A stretch of 64,000 bases of DNA from Tethya wilhelma. Its lineage: Eukaryota > Porifera > Demospongiae > Tethyida > Tethyidae. A model generated the notes under the pieces. The model did no database searches. It was given only the letters and a program-made list of their open reading frames with translations, and was not told where the DNA came from. Both the position numbers and the translations under genes were made by a program. Positions 1-11,989 of the stretch are shown here, piece by piece. Location: assembly GCA_964030475.1 (NCBI GenBank), contig CAXIPT010000008.1, forward strand, positions 3,098,937 through 3,162,936, in the 5' to 3' direction. Every line of letters starts with the position of its first letter. Position 1 is the stretch's first letter.

Positions 1-819
1 ATTGCATCCAAGCATTAATGAGGCAATGAGGAAGGCTATCGAGGCATGCATGCATGATTGTACTTATACTATCAGCGTTGCAATGTCATGTAAAACACAC
101 TTTCCATACTTTACTGCAGCTGTATAATATCAAGGCATACACTGTATTGTTGCACAGGCATGGCTACTTAGGCAGGCAACGTCGCGATCATAATATTTAA
201 TATCACGAGCTACCTTGCAACAGAGTTCGCAAAAACACAAGCAATTGGACTAGAAATAATCTGTTGCACCTAAGCATTTATACTAAAGTCAGTGTCGCTA
301 TCTCAGACTTCCAGTGTTCTAGCGAGGTGCAGCTAGCGCACAATCTGGCAACTCTCATTAGCTCGCTATACGTACGTAGTGCTAGTGGGTGGGGCTACGT
401 AGCCAAAATGGTCGCTCAAGCGATGGCTCGGACTGAAAATCCTGGCATAGCTCTAGAACTATAAGCTTTTAGCTTATGAAAATATAATTTTGTTAGTACT
501 CTATGGTTATGTCCATAATTTTCAGAGTAGATTTGCTGTTCTTCAGATTACGAGTGAACATAAACACATGGAAAAAACGACTACTATAACCCTTTTGGCA
601 TGTTTCACACACCGAGGGTTAACAAAAGGCTTTGAGCCAACTTTGACTGTACATAGTAACCTTTATTTGTTCTGAAGAGCGTTAATTCTTTGATACACAT
701 TTGCTGCCTAAAAGCCAACAAACAAAATCTAGGCAGCTTAAAAAATTAAAGCTATAAAAATTAGTGTACTGTAATGTAGGCATTTTATGTAGGTAAAGGT
801 CATCAATATACCAGCCGTG
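1..819. other. No gene seen
   Basis: A+T-rich sequence with only short ORFs that show no codon or motif support. I see no RNA gene, terminal repeat or recognisable protein relic here. Confidence 0.5.
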
Positions 820-827
820 TTTCATAG

Positions 828-958
828 CCTTTTACTGCATTGCCCATTCCTACACTGCTTATTTTTGCAAATTTTTACTACTTGTTCATTCATGCACTTT
901 TTTCAACACTAAGGTGCATGAAGGCTAGTAGAGACTGGTCTGTCTCTAAACAAAAGCA
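828..958 (+). repeat. Dispersed repeat fragment, shared with 58030-58165
   Basis: The stretch beginning TTTACTGCATTGCCCATTCC and running through the CAACACTAAGGTG and GAGACTGGT motifs matches, with small differences, the right part of the repeat at 57662-58165. A short related piece (AACTTCGGCACATGACTACT) follows near 1025, so this is probably a damaged copy of the same inverted-repeat element. Confidence 0.6.
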
Positions 959-1524
959 CGAGTGATTCCAGGAACATTGAATGTGCATGCGTATTATATG
1001 AGTGCAAACCACCGCAAGACTGGGAACTTCGGCACATGACTACTTATTTTTTTTTATGCCCAAGTCTTATGGTATAACAAAGATTTTGCCTGTATGCCTA
1101 CTGATACTTCATCTCAATTAACCAAGTGAATGCATGCATGACTACTGACCATGGCTCAGAATTGTTGACACAGCTTGGTCAGGAGACTGAAAATGAAGTA
1201 GTCATGACTACTTGTAGTATTATTATAGACTGACATTTTTCACTGACAAAATTGGAAATGAAATATTTTCGTCATTTTACTATCAATTCTGTACAAATTT
1301 AACAAACAGTCTAAGGCAGTGATTCTGAATATGAAAAATTTAGGTGATGCAGTAATCTGCTTAGCCTAGTAAATTTCTACCTTGAGAAGAGTATGAATCT
1401 CTGCAATGAAAACTGACTCCTTACAGCAAAACAAAAGCCAAAAGCAAAAACTTAATGGTCATGCTTTGGCTTAGCCTCATTCCCAGGCTCAGGTGACTTG
1501 TCAGTCTACTGATAAGGACATGAT

Positions 1525-2515
1525 TTACTAAAAAGTAAAAAAAGAACATTGGAAATGTATTGAGACATAGGAATGGCTAAATCGTAAAAAGAAAGCAAAC
1601 AAGATGGAATGGCTGTTCGAGTGTGTGCAGAATTCTTCCTGTGTGGCCTGCATGTAGCACTCTCTTTCCATGTTGAGTCCCTCATGTTGCCCACAGGAAT
1701 AATTCTTTACACACTCAAAAAGCCATTACTATGTCTCAATACATTTCCAATGTTTTTTTTTTACTTGTTTGTTCTCATTTTTTCATAATTCACATTTGAA
1801 TTTGTGTGTACATGGTAGTTACTTGTACACTATCAGCATGGATATTATAGCTTACATAATGTGCTATCAGCATGGAAATTATAGCAGTTTAATAAGCATC
1901 TCAGGAGGCTGGAGCTATTTCTTCGATTCTAACAAATTTAGTAGCTTTTCTCATCTTCTTATACATATAAGTGTAACAAAGTATTCAACTGTTACATAGA
2001 GTTCAGCACAACCAGAAATCTTCAGGTTAAGCAGGAGGCAACGAATATTCGGATTCCAAATAATGCACACTTGTCAATCAGGAAAAGGCTCTTCATTTTG
2101 AATTTTCAAGTAGCTTATGAATTTATGCATGAGTATAGAAATGGATGGCCGCTATACAGAGAAGGCGCTTTAGGTCTTCTATCTAGCCATCCAATGAGAG
2201 ACACGGAAAACCGATACCAAAGGCACGTGAAGACAAAGATACCAAGTTTACTCATTCAAGAATCAGCTTCTGAAAGTGAGCGGTCTGTAAGAAAAGTCGT
2301 TCTAAGATAGAAGAAGAAGAAGAAGAATCAGTAGGGGAAAATTGGAGGTTTGGCATATCTTAGTTTGGTACTTTAGCGATGGTTTTAGGCCATGTTTTTG
2401 AACTCATTAGAAAGAGAATAAGCTAAATAGTAATTAAAAAAGCCTTTTAATGCTAAGCGCTCAGCTTTTGCATAGCTATACGTGTGAACATTTGTATTGT
2501 GCTAATGTTTCATCT
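1525..2515 (-). repeat. 1-kb dispersed repeat, copy 1 (old, diverged)
   Basis: Reverse-strand copy of a repeat that recurs at 7465-11540 (split), 14105-15040, 27325-28325 and 36945-38030. Shared blocks, in plus-strand order, are a palindromic block with AATGGCTAAATCGTAAAAAG and GTGTGTGCAGAATTCTTCC, a middle block with GAATCAGCTTCTGAAAGTGA, a GAA-rich tract at about 2310-2330, and an end block with GCTAAGCGCTCAG. It is more diverged than the copies at 27325 and 36945. No protein-coding capacity is visible, so it is probably a nonautonomous element. Confidence 0.75.
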
Positions 2516-2578
2516 GTAGCCTCGTCCACAGGCTCCCCTTTGACCTTACCCATTCCAACACCTGAGCGAAATATAAGG

Positions 2579-2862
2579 AAGGGGTGGTAACTGCCAGTCA
2601 CTTAGTACTTGCAACTACAACTGCGGTCAGATCTTGATTATCCAAAATTTCTATTTTGACCGCTGACCGTCGCCATATAGTAATTTGATCTTGACCACTG
2701 ATCACTATGACATCAATGGTGATGACTTTAACTATAACTTTGACCATTCAAAAAATTTATTCTGATCGTTGACTTGCACTGAAATCTCATTTTGAGCATT
2801 GACTATCATCTTGACCATGGTCGCGGGTGCAAGTACAGAATGAATGGCAGTTGCCACCCCTT
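2579..2862. repeat. Small foldback element (MITE-like), about 284 bp
   Basis: The left end AAGGGGTGGTAACTGCCA and the right end (reverse complement AAGGGGTGGCAACTGCCA) form an imperfect terminal inverted repeat of roughly 35 bp that also includes GTACTTGCA. The interior contains many TTGACC/TGACCA-like words. No coding sequence is present. The class is not determined. Confidence 0.6.
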
Positions 2863-4819
2863 GACAAGGCTAAGGGCAAATCCTACAGTATCTATACACC
2901 GCAGAATATACAGGGCAAGATAAATGGATATAGCTTTGAAGCTAAGCACTCAGAGAAGCACGAAAGACTCAGATCTCAAAAACTACAGTATTTTGAAAGA
3001 CAATAAACATTTAATTTTTAGAGGTTATGTACCTTCCATTTTGACTCTAGAGCTGCTGTTCTTGAGATAATTTAATAACAGACACACACACACAAAACGA
3101 CTATCTTACTTTTCTGCACTGCTATACACATGCCGAAGCTTAACAATTATTCTGCAATAATGCTAAAAAGGGCAAAATAATTGCCAGAAACATGCAGGTA
3201 CGTACAGGCCACATTATGTTCTCCTATGCCTAATGTTTTGCAAATCGTACAACACNAACCTCCAACACAACCCTAGTACAACAATAAAACTGCTCATAAA
3301 CCGTGCCTTTTTCCATGGTAGCAAGACCCCTTATTACAAAAGTTTAAAGTGCAAAATGCTTCTTAGCATAGTGATGGTGAACATGCTCTGATAAAGTTTT
3401 AATTTTGAGGCAAAAAGCTGTATATTTCAAGAAGGGTGGGATACTTCATTGCTTTTGGAGCAGGTCAGGACATGGCGGCCCAGAGGTCAAAAAAGCAGAG
3501 GGGGACTGTCCCGCTAGAATCAGGATGATTGGCAACTATGAGTTTGTTGCACATTGCTACTTCTACAGCATGAAAGAAACAATACGCATTGTCAGATAAT
3601 TATGTGAAATAGTCCTCTTTCGTTGACACGATCTGTTCAATCATTTGTATAGTCTAGAAGAGATGTAGAAGGGTGATCACTTTTCATGGAAGAATTTACA
3701 AACTGGGCTGCTTAACACCATGAATCTTTTCGTATTTTTTGGATAGCTTCATGCATATATATATCAATGAACGTTCACGTTCTTTGTCAATTTGAGCTAA
3801 TCAACAATTCAAAAATGGATACAGTAATGATCCTCATCAATAATGGTTTCCCCATCAAATCCGACATTTCTATTGATGCAAGGAAGGCAGTTCCCTTGCT
3901 CATAAGAAGGGCTTAAATTTGACTAATTCGCATTTCAGCACAATTAGCAATTTTTAAATTTGGTAATTTAACACTACATTGTTTATATGCGTGTGTGTGT
4001 ATATAACTGGCGATTTGGAGATTAATCAGCAAATTTATCTGCTATACTGTATACAAGTTTACAGTGTGGTAAATTGTTACCATATTTCTTTGGCCAACTT
4101 CTTCGATTTTGAGCAACTTAGAAACACAAGTAACTTCGAGAATACTTGAAATTTTTAGCCACTCCAATAGATTCCATCCATAATTTTGCATTCTCCTACA
4201 CATTTTTTGTCCTTGCCAAAATCATGGATGTATCAATCATTGTTAAAGACATAATCAATGCCATACTAATCCAAAAAGAATTGCAAGTGGATTCTCCAAG
4301 GCCAGCTGGCAAGCACATAGTGTGCATGCACTTTTGCATGCAATGAAGCTGTACAGATCACGTGACCATAACATGGCTTGGCAGAAAAATTATAATACCT
4401 TGCCGATCCAAATTTCATTCGTGTTTATAATCTATGATTCAGTCAAGTAGTGATGTTGGTGTTTTTCTGATTATGTAGAATCTCTAAATTTCACATTCTC
4501 CCTCTGCACCTCCAGACTTGATGTTTATCTTGGAACAGGTTAAGTTGTACCTTCCACTTACCAACACTTGGTTAATTAACAAGTTTCTACGTAGTTTCAG
4601 CTCTCTCTAGCGCAGATGTTAGTTGACCAGCTACCTGCGAGCACCTGATTGGTCCCGAGAGTACCAAACATGGCATTGAATCATCAGTACTGCTATCACC
4701 CAATCGTTTGGCAGAGGTGCAGACTGTAACTAACAGGCTCATGCTTAAATTAATGAGACTCAAGAATATGCAATGATATAAATTCTCGAGCAATGCCTTT
4801 TAAACAGGTTGTTCAGTCA
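2863..4819. other. No gene seen; isolated N at 3256
   Basis: No convincing coding region, RNA gene or terminal repeat was recognised. A short CA run occurs near 3082 and a single ambiguous base lies at 3256. Confidence 0.45.
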
Positions 4820-6230
4820 ACAGTCACTCATTTGGCTTCTAAGAATTAATGTCTTTAATCTCCGCAGAGAGGAAAATGACCTTGCTGTTGTTACAGGGAA
4901 TGTGAAGTAAAGGCTGACAAGTTTGTAGACCTCACTTAACATTTATTTGTAAATTCTGCTCTGATTCATCAAGTCTCTGATAGTTTTCACATTGATGACT
5001 GCCTTAATGCTTGATTCAGAAGCTGTCTTTATCACATCAGGAATGAGGGACAGCTGACATTTTAGGTCAACATTTTTATAGAAGGTATATCACTTATTGG
5101 TCTATTGGCGGCATTCAGTTAAAACATTTCTATTACCTTGACTACTTTAAGATCAGCGTGATTAAACCTTATTCCACTTCTCTGGAAGCTAACTCTATGC
5201 TGATACTGATCCTTAGGACAAGAGTATACATGACAAAACTCTCCAGGATCAAATCTTCTGGGTTGTTTTCTATACCTTGGAAGGCAAGGTTCTTTGGTAA
5301 GGTTTGAGCTCTCCTTTACATCATGTTCATGAAATACAGCAACCCCACTTTGTAGTGAATGCAGATGTTTAGTAGGCATTGAAGCACTTTTAATGGCTTC
5401 TTGAATTGTAAGTTAAACTGTAATGTCTTTTCCTTGTAGGTTAACCAACAGTTGTTCAGCAGCAGAGAATAATAAGTAGGCCAGTTTCAATGAAACAAAG
5501 GTATCAAACTTCTTCATGTTCAGTAAAGCTGGACTAGCCTTTGTACGTTCCAAGACCTCCTAATTGTCAATAATGCTAATAATGCATAAATGTCTCTCTG
5601 TCCACCATGTGGGGCCAACAGTTCGGAGAGATGGTGTAGAATCATTATCTTTTACTGCTACCTCTTTCCTCAGCGTATCAAACAGGTCTAGCCTTTTAGG
5701 GGAGTATCGTATTAGCTGCACTAAATTGTAGATAAAATTCATAGCATTCCTTATTTATGCCTGACCGGCACTGGCTTGTGTTTGGCAGTTGGATCAGGCC
5801 TATTGTGTCTTCGTGAACAACAAAGCTATCATCAACCCAACTTACTGATAGCGATAGTTGTTGATGATGGGATACATCATTCACTTCATCTGCCAAGATA
5901 GCAAACCACTTATTTCACTTAGAAGTGTACGTACAAGCAGAGACTGTCCCATCATTTTAATGATCCATTTATGATCTCTGGTGATATGTAATCCAGTTTT
6001 GTAAGCCAAGTTATCATCTCAGGGTAAAAGTAGCATGAAGAGCTGGTACAGATTACCTTCGAATGACACACAATCTTCATGATGTCCTCGTAATGGTAAC
6101 CCTATGAAGTAGTTTTATCAGTATATCCCGATGGTGTTATTGGTCAGCCTTAAGTTGACTACTTAAGAAAGCATCTATGCTTTGATTTGATTGCAGCTAA
6201 CTGTCTCCGGATGTGTAGTTTTACTCTCGT
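4820..6230 (-). pseudogene. hAT transposase relic D (DUF4371 / C-terminal dimerisation)
   Basis: Read on the minus strand from 6230 down, pieces in family order are recognisable. GLPLRGHHED lies near 6090 and WFAILADEVNDVSHHQQLS near 5880 (the DUF4371 'xADExxDxS' signature). YSPKRLDLFD and a decayed PTRW-like site (GPTWWTERH) lie near 5690-5590. LPRYRKQPRRF is near 5280, and near 4890-4840 is an SFSSLRRLKT block of the hAT dimerisation domain. The family normally has a long stretch between the LPNT segment and SPKRL that is missing here, so the gene has an internal deletion as well as stops and frameshifts. It is a dead cut-and-paste transposase of the ZMYM1-like hAT group; no ends were identified. 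Confidence 0.8.
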
Positions 6231-7464
6231 GTCCATGGCATTTCTATTGCCTTCTTTAGGTTTTAAAACCTATCATCAATGAATGCATACATGTAGTACT
6301 TTGGGAATGTAAGTTTTTCAGCTTAGTACTACAACATGTACTACAGTAGATTTTGAGGGTCGAAGAACAGACACTCATTCAAGGGTAAGCTTTATACCAG
6401 CTAGCTTGCACGTGTCTAGTATATACTTGTGTACCTTTCCCTTTCCGGTTATGAGCATGGAGTTACTCCTAATCCTTTCAGCTCTTCTATTGGATGATAG
6501 GGTTTACAAGGATAAAAACAGATTGGGCACTGATATTCACTTCCACTTCCAGAGGTTAACTCTGAGCTAACAGATGACCCTCCTGGACTAGTCATCATTA
6601 TTCTTACTATTTTAATTGAACTTTCCAGCAATGTATTAATATGAATTGAAAGTGATATAATGATTATGTTTGAAGATATATAGAGCAATTGCTGACAGAC
6701 AGCATCACAAGCTGCTGGTGAAATAAAATTATAATGCTAGTAATTGCAGTTAGAGTATAATTTACTACAATAAAAACATGGAAAAACAACAACAATAACA
6801 ACTGTATATTAATTAACAGGGAATGCAACGACATGAAAAATGATAAGTACACATATTGTCTGTTTTAAATTTGTCCTTAAAAATGTCTCAAAGTATCTGT
6901 ATAGTGATAGCTTGTATTGAGTCCATGTTAATTGAAAAAAGAGATGCTGGTAATTTATTCCACAAACGTATGATTCTGTTATAGTAAAAATGATGAGATG
7001 ATCTATATCTAGTTGGGTTAGGAATTAGTTTATTTGCTGTTGCTGAACTTGTACTAGTTAGTCATTAGTTAAGTATCAAAAATCAATCAGATAATTTCAA
7101 TTATACCAGACTATGTTTAATTTTCATCTAGTAATACTACTAAATTAATGACAAATACAGCGATTGTTAAAGGTGCTCTTGAAGGAATAGTCCATCTAAT
7201 CAAAATAAGAGCTCAATACGCTTTGGAACAAATGAGATTGTAGTGATTACACCATTTCAGTGATGATATTTCCTAAGTCACGCTGTTGAGTAACAGATGA
7301 TATTTCTTGATTGTTTATACGACAATTTGTTTGAGTGTTGAGTTAGAACTGTTTGTGAAATGAAGAACAGAACATTTTAAATGAAAGTTTCCATTCAATG
7401 CATCACTTACAAAGGTCATCTAAATCTGATTGTAGCTTAGGTGAGCTTATAGAGATTGAGAGTA
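6231..7464. other. No gene seen
   Basis: Low-complexity A+T-rich sequence. The short minus-strand ORF with two CxxC-like pairs near 6500 has no other support. Confidence 0.4.
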
Positions 7465-7684
7465 TTCCCAGTACGGTATACAGGAATGGCACGGATGGCC
7501 CATTAGCGCAATACAAATATTCACGCGAATAACTCTGCAAGAACTGAGTGCTTAGCACTAAAAGGCTTCTTAAGCTACTATTTAGCTCTTTCCCTTTCAA
7601 AAACATGGCCTAAAAACATCGCTAAAGTAACAAACACAAACATGCCTAACCTGCAATTTTCTCCATCTTCTTCTTCTTCTTCTA
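7465..7684 (+). repeat. 1-kb dispersed repeat, copy 5, left part
   Basis: Starts CCCAGTACGGTATACAGGAA and contains GGCCCATTAGCGCAATACAA as in copies 2, 3 and 4. It runs into a TTC tract ending TA at 7683-7684, exactly where the IS630/Tc1-like element begins. The repeat resumes at 11172. Confidence 0.85.
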
Positions 7685-7918
7685 CTGTGTTCCAAATGAA
7701 GAGAGCAAACTTTGATCTTGCTCTGATTTTTATCCAATTCAAAATGGAGTTGAATTTCACACAATATGTCACTATTTAGACTTAAATCTACCACTTCTAT
7801 GGTCTTTAGTCAGCAGTTTTGGCAAAGTTTAGTATGCTAGTAGTACATTTCTAGCGCTTTTTGATGACATCACAAGTAATTGATGATGTCAGCATCACTC
7901 ACGTGACGAATTTAATTA

Positions 7919-9818
7919 GTGCCAGCCGCGGTTTTACAAATTGATAAGTGTTGCAAGTTGAGTAGGCAAGCGGAAGCTGTTATTACTACTACTACTACTA
8001 CCACCACTAGGAGGGGTTCTTTTCAGAACCAAACCACAGAGCCTCCACCCACCGGTTCTTCTGAGAACCAACCAACCACAACTTCCTGTGGCAAGAAGAG
8101 GAGTAGAGGAATCTCTGCTGCACTGAAGGAAGCTAGCAACCAACTTCTTGACAGCTGGAGATCTAGTTCCAAAATTGCAAAGAAGAAAATTAGTGCTCAG
8201 GCTACAGTAACCATGTTGCCTAGAGGATACCCCAAGGCAGCAGCAGCTACAAGGTGGGCTCAGACTGCGGAAACTGTTGCAAGTGAGCCTAACTACACTA
8301 CACTAAATCAAATATTGAAACATAACCCAGCAACCTATGAGTTAGGAAAAGAATCAGTTGATATGTACATAGAGCGAAATATCACCTCAGAAATGCACAA
8401 AGCTATTGCATTAAAAGTATTCAGCACTGCAATTTCAAGTTGGAGCAAAGGAATTATGGAAGCAGTTCAATGTGCATCAGACATTACAGGGTATTCTGCC
8501 TACACTATTAGAAAGTGGGCATCAGGTTTTTTCTTATCACTTGTTGACATTTGTCCAGAATCTGTGGACAATGAAATGATGGATGAGCTATTGATGTCGA
8601 ACAAAGGAAAGTGTTGGGGAAACCCAAGTAGCCTTCTGCACGATGAAAATTTTCAGTTAGAAGCAAGGAAGTATGTACGATGCGATGCATACAATCGAGG
8701 AGAACCAAATATGACTGCCGAAATGTTTAAGAACTGGGTTTCTAAAACATACAATTGTACAATTTGTTGTGAAACAGTAAGATTATGGTTACATCACTTG
8801 GGGGTTGACCAAAAAATCGACAAAAAAGGAGTCTACTTTGATGGCCATGAGCGCGAAGATGTTATAGAACATAGAACCAAACTAGTTGAAAAATTGCAGG
8901 ATCTAGACTGACGGACATGAGGAAGCACAACTAAAGGATGGAGAAAGACCACTAATTCAAATTCACCATGACGAAAGCACATTTTATGCCAATGCTGATC
9001 AACATCATTACTGGTCAGACGGAACTGACACAGTTCTTAAACAGAAATCTCTTGGACAAGCAATCATTGTATCAGACTTTATAGAAGAAGCAAGCTGTGA
9101 TTACCTTTGTCACAATGGCAAAGAAGCTAGGCTGTTACTAGAGACACAGACTGATGGATACTTCGACAACGAGAAGCTATTGATGCAAGTTGATAATGCA
9201 ATAACTATTTTTGAAGACAAGTATCCACATGTTCAAGCACTTTTAAAATTTGATAATGCTTCTAGTCACAAAAAATATCCCAAAGATGCCCTGAATGTTG
9301 ACAAAATGAATGTGAAGGCAGGTGGCAAGCAACCTGCAATGCGTGATACAATATATAATGGAGAAGTGCAGACAATGGTGTTACCTGATGGAACTCCAAA
9401 AGGACTTAAAATAGTACTGCAAGAAAGAAACATAGGAAATGAACGCAGCAAAAATGAGAGACACATTGAGGAAGCACGATGACTTTATGAATACAAAAAC
9501 AATTTTAGAAGAAGAAATTGAAAATTGAGGACATGTTATACTATTTTTGCCAAAGTTTCACTGCGAACTGAATGCAATCGAAAGGTGTTGGTGCCATGCA
9601 AAAAATACAGCCGAGCCTATTCTAATGGCACAATACCTAGGCTTAGGAAAGTTGTACCTGAGAGTTTGGACAGTTGTAGTTCGAACTTAATAAGTAAGTT
9701 TTTTTTGAAATGTAGGGACTATTTAAGGGCTTATCAAGCTGAGTGTACATGTTTTAATGTGGATGAGTTGGTTAAAGTGTATAAGTCTCACAAAAGAGTT
9801 TATAATACTGACCAGTAA
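7919..9818 (+). pseudogene. IS630/Tc1-superfamily DDE transposase, frameshifted
   Basis: Three frames together give one protein. The first part (to 8911) has an S/T- and basic-rich N-terminus, a GYSAYTIRKW segment and an HTH-like CCETVRLWLHHLGV, ending in GVYFDGHERED. After a -1 shift near 8905 comes HHDESTFYAN (first Asp, about 8965), then LKFDNASSH (second Asp, about 9250). After a second shift near 9475 and a TGA near 9524 comes HCELNAIERCW (catalytic Glu, about 9570). A last shift near 9603 leads to RLRKVVPE and VKVYKSHKRV, ending at 9818. The order D, D, E with DNxxSH and N-x-IE-x-x-W is that of IS630/Tc1 DDE enzymes. The open frame has no early ATG (first ATG 8213), so a 5' exon may exist. 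It is inactive as it stands. Confidence 0.85.
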
Positions 9819-10177
9819 TTTTTTTTTGCAATAATTTTTGTTGTTAATGCTACATAATTATTTTTAAATTAAATTTTGGCAAGGTGAATCTTCTGATTTT
9901 GTAGTGGTTTTAAAAAAAAAACAGTTTTTTTGTGTGAAAAAAAAAGAGTCGTACTTGTCGGTAGAGTAGATTTGGTAATATAGGAGATACGTATGATGAG
10001 GAGGTTATGTGTAGACTGGCATAACAGTAGATAAGGAGGTGCTAGTTAGATGCTGAATCGTCAACATCGAAGGTCAAGTCACTCAGGACACTGTGCTCCC
10101 TCTAGTGCTTCCTGGACAGGTACTCTAAGTGAACAGCTTCCTTTGGTAAGAATGCTGATGTCAACAACCCTGTACCT

Positions 10178-10557
10178 TCAGTTGCTGGGATGGCAGGAGT
10201 ACATATCAGATGTTACACGCCTGCAATAATAAATTTATAAGTAAGTTAGCTGTCAGTAGTAAGCAAACATGCAAAAGAAACTTACCCAAGTATACTGAAA
10301 GGGCCAAAAAGCATAGGAGAAAGCCACTCAGCAGCTTCTCTTGCAATATGTCCCAGTATCTTCATTTCACCATCACTGCACTTCACTCGAACTTCGACAC
10401 AATTATGGTCCATGACATTAAAAGGTCTTCTTATCAGTTGAACCTTGCTCCAGAAATGCAAACCTTCTTCCTTCAAACTGTAGAATTTGACTCCTTTGCA
10501 GTGTGTTCTGAAGTAGGCCAAGTCTACCACATACATTCTTTGTTTACTACTTCTCAA
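10178..10557 (-). CDS. HIRAN-like domain gene, two exons, inside the transposon
   Basis: Minus-strand exon 10557-10286 encodes a HIRAN-like core: GLHFWSKVQLIRRPFN, then DHNCVEV and GHIAREAAEWLSPML. HIRAN domains (HLTF/Rad5-type) bind 3' DNA ends; that is family knowledge, and its role here is unknown. The exon ends at a GTAAGT donor (10285-10280). A TTATTATTGCAG acceptor follows 65 bp on, and the joined frame continues LGRVTSDMYSCHPSN to a stop at 10178-10180. A second open frame (PATEGTGLLTS...) continues past that stop, so the end may be frameshifted. The true start may lie in an upstream exon. It sits antisense to, and downstream of, the transposase, within the same pair of TIRs, so it is either an element gene or a captured host gene. 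Confidence 0.6.
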
Positions 10558-11171
10558 GCTGTATGCAGCTGGACATAATTATCACTCACGTGTTTTGGTT
10601 AATGACATCAGACAGATGGCCAGATGCAATCATGACATCATATTACACCATCAAAAATAGCTAGATAGCAAGTATAGCTGCTTTTCTTCAATTTTATCTC
10701 CAATTAAGCACCCAAAGAGCAAATCTTTGCTTGTATCAAGAAAGTGACATCTTCACAATATTACTTTAGAAAATCAAAGCTTAACTCAAAAGATTGCAGA
10801 AATAAAATGCTAAAAACTTTTACCCCTCTAAAACTTGATTTTTGGTTATCTAGAACAATGCCTTTTGAGTTAAGAACCAATATTTACTATGAATATGTAG
10901 TTCAAAGGGTATTATCATGGAAAGAAAATTGAGAGCTTAACTCCAAGGTTTGTAGAAGAAAATTGCTAAAAACATTTTTAAAATCACCTCAATAAAAGAG
11001 CCCATACAGCTGCAGATGTGTCACGTGATAGCCCCGCCCATGTTTTACTAAATTCTCCAGTAATCAAATTATCTAATTAAATTATGTAGAACCCAACACT
11101 ACTTAGCATTGCTAGGTTAAGTGGCAAATAACCCAAATTCCAAAAGTTTGCTCTCTTCATTTGGAACACTG

Positions 11172-11540
11172 TATCTTGGCTCAACTTTTCTCAGAGACTA
11201 TTCATTTTTAGAAGCTGATTCTTGAACGAACAAACTTGGTTTCTTCCGGGACAGTCGCTTTTGCCATTGGTTTTTAGCGCCTCTCATTGAGTAGCTAGAT
11301 ACAAGGCGAAAAGTGCCCCCTCCATATGGCCGCCATTAATTTCTACACTCATGCATAATTCATTAGCTTCTAGAAAATTCAAATTGATGATCATTTCCAC
11401 GGACAAAAGGGTGGGTTATTGGAATTAAATGCACTGAAGTTGCCTTGAACTATTTTGTGACACCTGGTTGCTTTTCTTAAGAGATGAATCAGGACTTTGA
11501 TTATTATAACATGTAGCAAGGCTAGTAAATCTTACTAGTG
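11172..11540 (+). repeat. 1-kb dispersed repeat, copy 5, right part
   Basis: Resumes with TATCTTGGCTCAACTTTTCT and continues through GAAGCTGATTCTTGAACGAA and ATGGCCGCCATTAATTTC as in copies 2 and 4. It stops matching near 11540, so the palindromic end of the repeat is missing here. Confidence 0.85.
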
Positions 11541-11989
11541 AGATCAAAATGATCAGGGGGCGAGCCTGAGGAGGAGTTGTGTTGTGTTGTAACAAAGTGA
11601 ACATTGCACATGCGCATGCTGGTGCACGTGGAATTGTGGATGCGCATGCGTGTGTTACTGTGCTGTAGATTGTATCTTTGAGATGTAGCAAGAAACGAGC
11701 TGGACTTGGACGCGCGACGCCGCCTGGTGGACAATGGTGGTCAATGGAGGACAATGGAAGCTGCGGGCACCTCAGTTAGGTGACGTCACTGGTGGTAGAA
11801 AAAGGAGCTTTTGAGTAGAGATTCAAAAGCCAGTTGTATTTCAGTTTGATGGTTGCCCCTGGACCTGGATTCAATTGAATTTACCACGCCGTGTATTTGA
11901 CGCGGTAAGGGATAAAAAATGAGTGGAAGTCGCAAGAGGAAAGCAGGAAAAGCAGAGATTGGCAGTGCCAGCGATGAACTTGCAAGTGC
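11541..11989. other. No gene seen; CpG-containing stretch
   Basis: More G+C-rich than its surroundings, with CATGCGCATGC-like words. It could be the truncated end of the neighbouring LINE. No supported gene. Confidence 0.35.

Larger units (their letters stand above)
7685..11171 (+). mobile_element. IS630/Tc1-like DNA transposon, 3.49 kb, TIRs and TA target duplication
   Basis: The left end CTGTGTTCCAAATGAAGAGA and the right end (reverse complement CAGTGTTCCAAATGAAGAGA) form a terminal inverted repeat of about 29 bp with one mismatch. TA flanks both sides (7683-7684 and 11172-11173), as expected for the IS630-Tc1-mariner superfamily. Empty sites exist in this same window: at 14300-14312 and, reversed, near 37262, where TTC-rich DNA continues through TA into TCTTGG without interruption. 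The element carries a broken DDE transposase (plus strand) and a HIRAN-like gene (minus strand). Boundaries are seen directly; the superfamily is assigned from the transposase motifs plus TA. Confidence 0.9.
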
